Assembly (NCBI GenBank): GCA_036417435.1
Contig: CM070919.1
Span: 32,914,318-32,978,317 of the forward strand
Reading direction: 5' to 3'
DNA: 64,000 nucleotides
Source: Inia geoffrensis
Taxonomy: Eukaryota > Chordata > Mammalia > Artiodactyla > Iniidae
The notes beneath the pieces were generated by a model. The model saw nothing but the letters and a program-made list of their open reading frames with translations. It had not been told where the DNA came from and ran no database searches. How positions within the stretch are numbered: the stretch's first letter is position 1; every line of letters begins with the position of its first letter. This document shows positions 58,830 through 64,000 of the stretch, piece after piece. The position numbers were made by a program, and so were the translations under genes.

Positions 58830-59960
58830 AGAGGAATCAACCATTGACAACAGATGGAAGAATTTGAGCTTCAAAAAGAATTATAACCAAAATGAATTGA
58901 ATCACATTCAATATTTTAAATCCATGAGTTCCTAATTGTCCCTTTTGTTATTACTAAAGAAACAACTCAACATTTTGAGAATCAGCAAATAAAGGGAAAC
59001 ATCAGGCAACTATACTGCATTTCCTATACAAACTATACCTCAGAGAATCTAATTGTTTACTGGGGACATTTCCTTTTGAAGAATATTCCACCAAAAATTA
59101 TGAAGGTATGACAGAAGTTCACCACTTTTATGAAACAATGAGTCTAGAGAATGATCATTAATACCTGCAAACATCACAAGAGATAACCACTTGTTGGAAC
59201 TATGGAATACCATCCAGGAAATATTCCTTCCCCCCAAATCAAACTTGAATCTAACAATGCTTCTATATCTGACAATAAATTTACAGGAAATGCAGAGGAC
59301 AAAGTAACATGCTCAACAACAAACAAGGATGCAATTTGCAAAATACAGGTTACAAAAAAATTTATAGGAGAGTCAACTTGCTTTCTTCAACAAAATACAT
59401 TCTAAGGGGAAAATAAAAAGAAAGAGCAGAATCTACAGATTAAAAGATACTTAAGAGAAGGATAACTGTATAATTGCTCATCCAAATAAGAGACATTGAG
59501 AGAAGAATGTGACTGCGATTATAAATTATGCATGGACAACGGGAGTAAGCAGGGACGGCACCCAGGCATCTAAGACATATGACACTCTTTTTAAAAAACA
59601 CAACAACCAAGTGAATCTCTGGAGCTCATTTGTCTGGATTTTAAAATTTTTTAAAAGAGAGACAACAGGGCAAATATAATCACTGGCTGGATATTTAAAG
59701 AATTACTGTTAACCATTTAAGGTATGATAACATTGTTATGGTTATAATTTTTTAAAATTTCTCTTTAAGATAGCAGATATAGAAATATTTACATAATAAA
59801 ACATACAGTATCTTGTTTGCTTCAAAATAATCAAGGATGAGAGTACCAGAGTCACATAATTGGATAATTGGCCATGAACTGATTAATTTAACTGATAGAG
59901 TTTATTATACTATCATTTCTACTTTGTATATGTTAGAGTATTTTAAAGGAGTTATTTATT
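58830..59960 (+). repeat. Likely ancient interspersed repeat, family unresolved
   Basis: The right part is the clearest: 'gctggatatttaaagaatta', 'gataacattgttatggtta', 'gcttcaaaataatcaagg', 'ataattggccatgaactg' and 'gtttattatactatcattt'. This order is known to me from a common old mammalian repeat with a LINE-like tail. Whether 58830-59500 belongs to the same element is unclear. The 67-codon frame at 59202-59405 is not recognised. Confidence 0.4.
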
Positions 59961-60501
59961 GAAGCATTCTCATTACTGACTGATGAGTATTGTCATTTTG
60001 TTTGGACCTGAGCCTAAACCCATTAAGTCAATCTCTACCCAGTGGGAGTTTGGGCATTATTATTTTTAGAAAGCTTCTCTGTTGACTCAAATGCATGGTC
60101 CGGGTTGTGAGCCTACACGATCCAAAATTAGCCCTACTTTAACGGAAATGTCATTGTTACTGGAATAGTATTTATTGACCTCCTCCGGGAAAGGTAATTT
60201 TAAAAATCCTTAAATTTTGAAACAAAAATTGTCAAAATTCCTGTTGTCATACAGCATAAAGATAACAAACATGTTAATATGTGAGTACAAATTATGAGAA
60301 ATGATGCATCATACTTTCTTTTCGTTGCACAAGATATCTGAGATTCTGGCTTCTTGAAACAGTCTGTATTTGCAATTACTATGGATTTTTGATGTGTAAT
60401 ACAAAATATTATGCCATTGGTTAATATTGTGAAGTTATTTTATGCTTTTTATTTTTTTATAATTTATGTGTTTCCTTTTTCTACATTCAAGGAGAGAGTT
60501 A
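59961..60501. other. AT-rich unique DNA
   Basis: Nothing recognised with confidence. Confidence 0.45.
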
Positions 60502-60519
60502 TATGTACTGTAAATTTTT
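60502..60519. repeat. Left target-site duplication of short L1
   Basis: 'tatgtactgtaaattttt', repeated perfectly at 60811-60828. Confidence 0.92.
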
Positions 60520-60810
60520 TTTTTTTAACATCTTTATTGGGGTAAAATTGCTCTACAATGGTGTGTCAGTTTCTACTTTATAACAAAGTGAATCAGTTAT
60601 ATATATACACATGTTCACATATTTCTTCCCTCTTGCGTCTCCCTCCCTCCCTCCCACCTTCCCTACCCCACCCCTCCAGGCAGTCACAAAGCACCGAGCT
60701 GATCTCCCTGTGCCAAGCGGCTGCTTCTCACTAGCTATCTACTTTACGTTTGTTAGTATATATATGTCCATGCCCCTCCCTCGAGGATATGGGGAGGGGG
60801 AGGGGTGAGC
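60520..60810 (-). mobile_element. Short L1 3' end with 5' inversion (twin priming)
   Basis: The 3' UTR of an L1 on the minus strand, from a T-run and 'aacatctttattggggta' to 'tgtccatgcccctccctc' at 60782. The remaining 28 bp (60783-60810) are the next upstream piece of the same 3' UTR in opposite orientation, reading 'gaggatatggggaggggg' instead of its complement. About 11 bp between the two pieces are missing. Target duplications of 18 bp close the insertion on both sides. Confidence 0.92.
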
Positions 60811-60828
60811 TATGTACTGTAAATTTTT
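60811..60828. repeat. Right target-site duplication of short L1
   Basis: Identical to 60502-60519. Confidence 0.92.
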
Positions 60829-61190
60829 GCAACCTCTCCTTTATATATCCTGTACCCTTTTCTCTATTGCCATCATAAATTTTGTTTGAGAATCTAGATT
60901 TTGCTACTCTCAATTCTCAGGTTTTCATATATGACCATTCACTCTGCCCCAGGGGATAAAGCATATGACCCAGGCCTAAATTAATCATATTTAACCAAAA
61001 GAGCCCTAATTGATATGTTAACATGCTGCTAGTGTTAAGTAGGAGGGCAAAAAAAAAAAAAACTTGAAGAGATATTGTGGTTTTGTCCAGGGATACAAAA
61101 GTTAGATTTCAATTCACAGCATTCACATTGGCCGAAAAACACTATTAACAAACTTTTCTGAGGTATGAGAAATTGCATCTATCAATCCGC
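60829..61190. other. AT-rich unique DNA
   Basis: Contains an A-run at 61050-61062. Nothing else recognised. Confidence 0.5.
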
Positions 61191-61440
61191 TTGGAGTTTA
61201 TATTAGTGTATCCACTTTGGAGAGCAATTTGGCATCTAATAAAGATGAATATACAATTATGAATGTTCCTGCATTTTACTTCTAAATATATAACTCAGAA
61301 GTGATTTTGCCCATGTGCACAAGAAGATACATACAAGTACACCATTGATTTTTGGGGTAATATCCTTAGCTAAATATCCTTCATCAGAAGAGAGGATACA
61401 TCCTACTATATTCATACACTGGGCTATCATGTAGTATTAG
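61191..61440 (+). mobile_element. Ancient L1M ORF2 C-terminal remnant
   Basis: Weak sense-strand landmarks: 'actttggagagcaatttggc', 'ttacttctaaatatataact', 'atgtgcacaagaagatac' and 'actgggctatcatgtagta'. Very diverged. Confidence 0.55.
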
Positions 61441-61737
61441 TTAGATTGGTATTAATGCAACTCATAATCCCTCAGGTGTTAGTCAGATTTTGGCATGCTG
61501 TGCTATATAACAAACAGTCTACAAATCTCACTGGTTTACAACAAATGGTTATTTCTTACACAGGCCACATGTCTGCAAATATACGTATGCCTGCGGGACT
61601 CTGCACCATGCTGCAAGCCCAGTTCAGTCAACTGTAAGAATGTTGGATGGATCTTATCTCACAGAGATATACCTTCTTTATATTTTAATCTGTTTAATTC
61701 CTGTCTTCCAATGCAAAATATTTTTAATATTTATTAA
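61441..61737 (+). repeat. Old dispersed repeat, family unresolved (copy 3 of 3)
   Basis: Contains 'ctatataacaaacagtctac', 'caaatctcactggtttacaa' and 'tggttatttcttacacagg', in the same order as the copies near 13900 and 22240. The two frames of 63 and 80 codons across it are not genes. Confidence 0.5.
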
Positions 61738-64000
61738 GATAGCCTACCTACAGACAAGTGTACATATCAATGAATTTTACAAAGGAAACAAATCTGTGTA
61801 ACTAGAACTCAGATCAAGAAATTGAACATTTCTAACATACCCTAAGCCCCATTTTGCTCTCTTTTTCAATCATAATCCCTTGCCCCTTGCCACGCTGGGT
61901 AATTACCATACCACCATCTTTATTTTAAAATTATGGATATGCTTTGCCTGATTTAGAGTTTTATTTAAATAGAGTCATACTGTATGTATGTATGTATGGC
62001 TTCTTTTGCTCTGCATTATTTTCAAACTCATCTGCGTTATAACTCATTGTCATTTCTATGTGGTATTTCTTTAGGTAAATACTCATTCTACACAGTTCAT
62101 GGGTATTTGGATGCTTCCAATTTTAAGCTATTATGAATAATGCTACCATGGACTTTCTAGTACATATTTTTGGGGGAACACATGGGTTTTGGGTGTATGT
62201 TTTACCCTAGTTATGCCTGTGTTCAGCTTTGGTAAATAGTACCAAATAGCTTTTCAGAGTGATTGTACCACTTTATTCACCACCTGTATTTGAGAGTTGA
62301 ATTTGTTCCACATTTTGTCTTTACTGTATCTTTCTCTTTATCATTTTAGTGATTCTGTTGGGAATATAGTATTATCCTGTAACTCATTTATATTTGCCTT
62401 ATTACTAACGGAGTTGGGCACATTTTTGTACATTTATTTGCCATCTGAATAACCTCTTCTGTGAATTTTTTTTGCAATTCCACCCCCCCTATTTTTTTCT
62501 TTTGGGGCAATTTGTCATTTTAAGTGACATTAAGAGCCCTTTTTTATATTCTGCATTTAAGTTCTTCTTATAGTATACATATTATAAATGTTTCCTCCCA
62601 TATTGTAGGTTGTCTTTTCATACACTTAATGATGTATTTTGATGAATACCTATTTCTAAACTTAATATACCCAGTTCATCATTTTTTGACTTAAAATGAG
62701 TCCTTTCTGTAGCATCTTTGACAAACTCTTCTTATGCCAAGCTTATGAATATGTTCGTCTATGTTTCCTTCTATAGTTTTATAGTTTTGTGTTTCATATT
62801 TAGGTCTGTGATCTATCTGAAATATATTTTGGGGTATGGTGTAGGATCAAAATGCATTTTCTGTTTATGAATGATATCCAGTTAAACTAGATACATTTAC
62901 TGAAAAGTTTCTGTTTTCCCAGCAGCATTCTAGTACAGCCTTTTTCATGTATCAGGCGGCTCCACATGCTGGGTTTGTTTTCGGACGTCCTATTTTCTCT
63001 TGATGCCTGGTAATGTAAACCATCCAGTTTTGTTCGTCTTCTTTATGAAAGCTATAACTGTTGCTGACCATTTGCTATTTCATGCAAATTTTATAAACTG
63101 ATTGTCAATCATCAGCTCCTCTCTAAAAGTGGATGAAATTTAAATTGGAATTTCATTGAAAATATAAATTCAATTAGAAAGGTCTGATATCTTTATAGCT
63201 TTAAATTTTATATAAACATAGTATAATCTTCTATTTAAAATAGAGGTCTTTTAAAATTTCTCTCAAAATTGTTTTCTGGGTTTCAGGTTCCTGCATAGTC
63301 TTTATGAGATGTACCTAGGTATTTTATGTGTTAAACATATTGAAAATGATGTCTCCTTGACAAATTAATTTTATAGTTATAGTTGAGAAATAGAAATAAA
63401 ATTGATTCAAATATTAACTGCTTTCCCCAAAACATTGCCAAATTAATTATTGACATTTAATAGTTTGGCTGAAGGTTTTTTAGATTTTCTAATTATACGA
63501 TTCTGCCATCTGTAAATAATGGCAGTTTTAGTTTTTTCTTTCAAGTTTTCATAAATTAAAACAATTCTTTTTTTTTTTTTTTTTACCTTAGTGCACTATC
63601 TTGGATGTCCAGTATAGAGCTGAATGCAATAATGATAATGGATGCCCTTGATTATTTTCTGATCTGAAGGAAGAAATATTTTAATATTCAATCATTAAGA
63701 TGATGCTTACTATAGGTTTTTGTACCAATTATTTACAATATTAAGAAGGTTTTATTGTATTCTTGGTCTGTGAATAATCTTTATCATGAATGGGTGTTAG
63801 GTTTTTACGTTTTTTTCCATCTCTATTGAAATAATCATACATCTCACTTTTCCATGAATATGGTGGGTGTGTTATACTGATAACTTTTCAAATATTAAAT
63901 CAGTGTTGTGTTTCTGGAATAAACCCCAAAATTGATAAAATAAATAGTATTTTGTTTAAGGCATGTACATTCATATTCACAAGAGAGATTGGTTGGTAAT
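61738..64000 (-). mobile_element. Ancient L1M LINE, 3' UTR and ORF2, runs off the window
   Basis: An old L1 on the minus strand. The 3' UTR tip has 'gaattttacaaaggaaac' and 'agatcaagaaattgaacatt'. Then come 'aatagagtcatactgtatg', 'gctattatgaataatgcta' and 'taggttgtcttttcatac', and the ORF2 portion continues with 'cccagcagcattctagtaca' and 'gtacctaggtattttatgtg' to the edge. Simple tracts lie inside it: (GTAT)n near 61981-61997 and a T-run at 63569-63584. No open frame of note remains. It is the longest old L1 in the window. Confidence 0.85.

Noticed and set aside
59202..59405. 67-codon plus-strand frame
   Set aside because: No known domain; it lies in what looks like an ancient repeat.
1..64000. 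CRISPR arrays, bacterial operons, phage or new defence systems
   Set aside because: The sequence is mammalian; no regularly spaced repeats, operon structure or prokaryotic coding density is present.

Overview
The window is mammalian nuclear DNA and almost certainly from a whale or dolphin. Two kinds of sequence show this. The L1 retrotransposons have cetartiodactyl-type 5' UTRs, ORF1 and ORF2. Two tRNA-derived SINEs, at 32557-32775 and 41856-42055, match the CHR family typical of Cetacea. The DNA is AT-rich. I see no host exon, tRNA gene, rRNA gene or host CpG island, so this is a gene desert or the inside of a very long intron. All recognisable coding sequence belongs to mobile elements and is broken. 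The family names are from memory of consensus sequences, not from a database search.

Layout. 1-20 kb is mostly unique AT-rich DNA. It holds a 3' L1 fragment with an internal deletion (553-1320), two old L1M pieces (1836-2936, 8126-9034), an inverted old L1 5' UTR (9035-9640), MIR copies, a solo LTR (17045-17515) and a Tigger DNA transposon (18733-19634) with TA duplications and part of its transposase. 20-31 kb holds a 3' L1 fragment (20189-21193) and L1-A, a full-length 7.2 kb element on the minus strand (23154-30370), with old L1M sequence on both sides. 31-34.4 kb is a spacer with one CHR SINE. 34.4-41.7 kb is L1-B, a second full-length element on the plus strand. L1-A and L1-B lie head to head, with their 5' UTR promoters facing each other across about 4 kb.

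42-52 kb carries a CHR SINE, two short Tigger-type elements, two L2 pieces and L1-C (48714-51393). L1-C has a perfect 17 bp target duplication but stops in the middle of ORF2 with a short A-tail. 52-64 kb holds a 3' L1 fragment (53544-54307), a Tigger-like remnant, a 63 bp tandem duplication, a short L1 with a 28 bp 5' inversion and 18 bp target duplications (60502-60828), and an old L1M that runs off the right edge.

How the parts work together. There is no host pathway here. The shared machinery is L1 retrotransposition: ORF1 protein binds RNA, and ORF2 endonuclease and reverse transcriptase copy L1 RNA and SINE RNA into TT/AAAA-like sites. The two SINEs and the smaller L1s are its products. 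I did not find a new type of biological system. The most informative signals are the structural scars of retrotransposition (premature 3' end, twin priming, coiled-coil duplication), the CTG at the ORF2 start shared by both full-length L1s, and the large inverted repeat they form.
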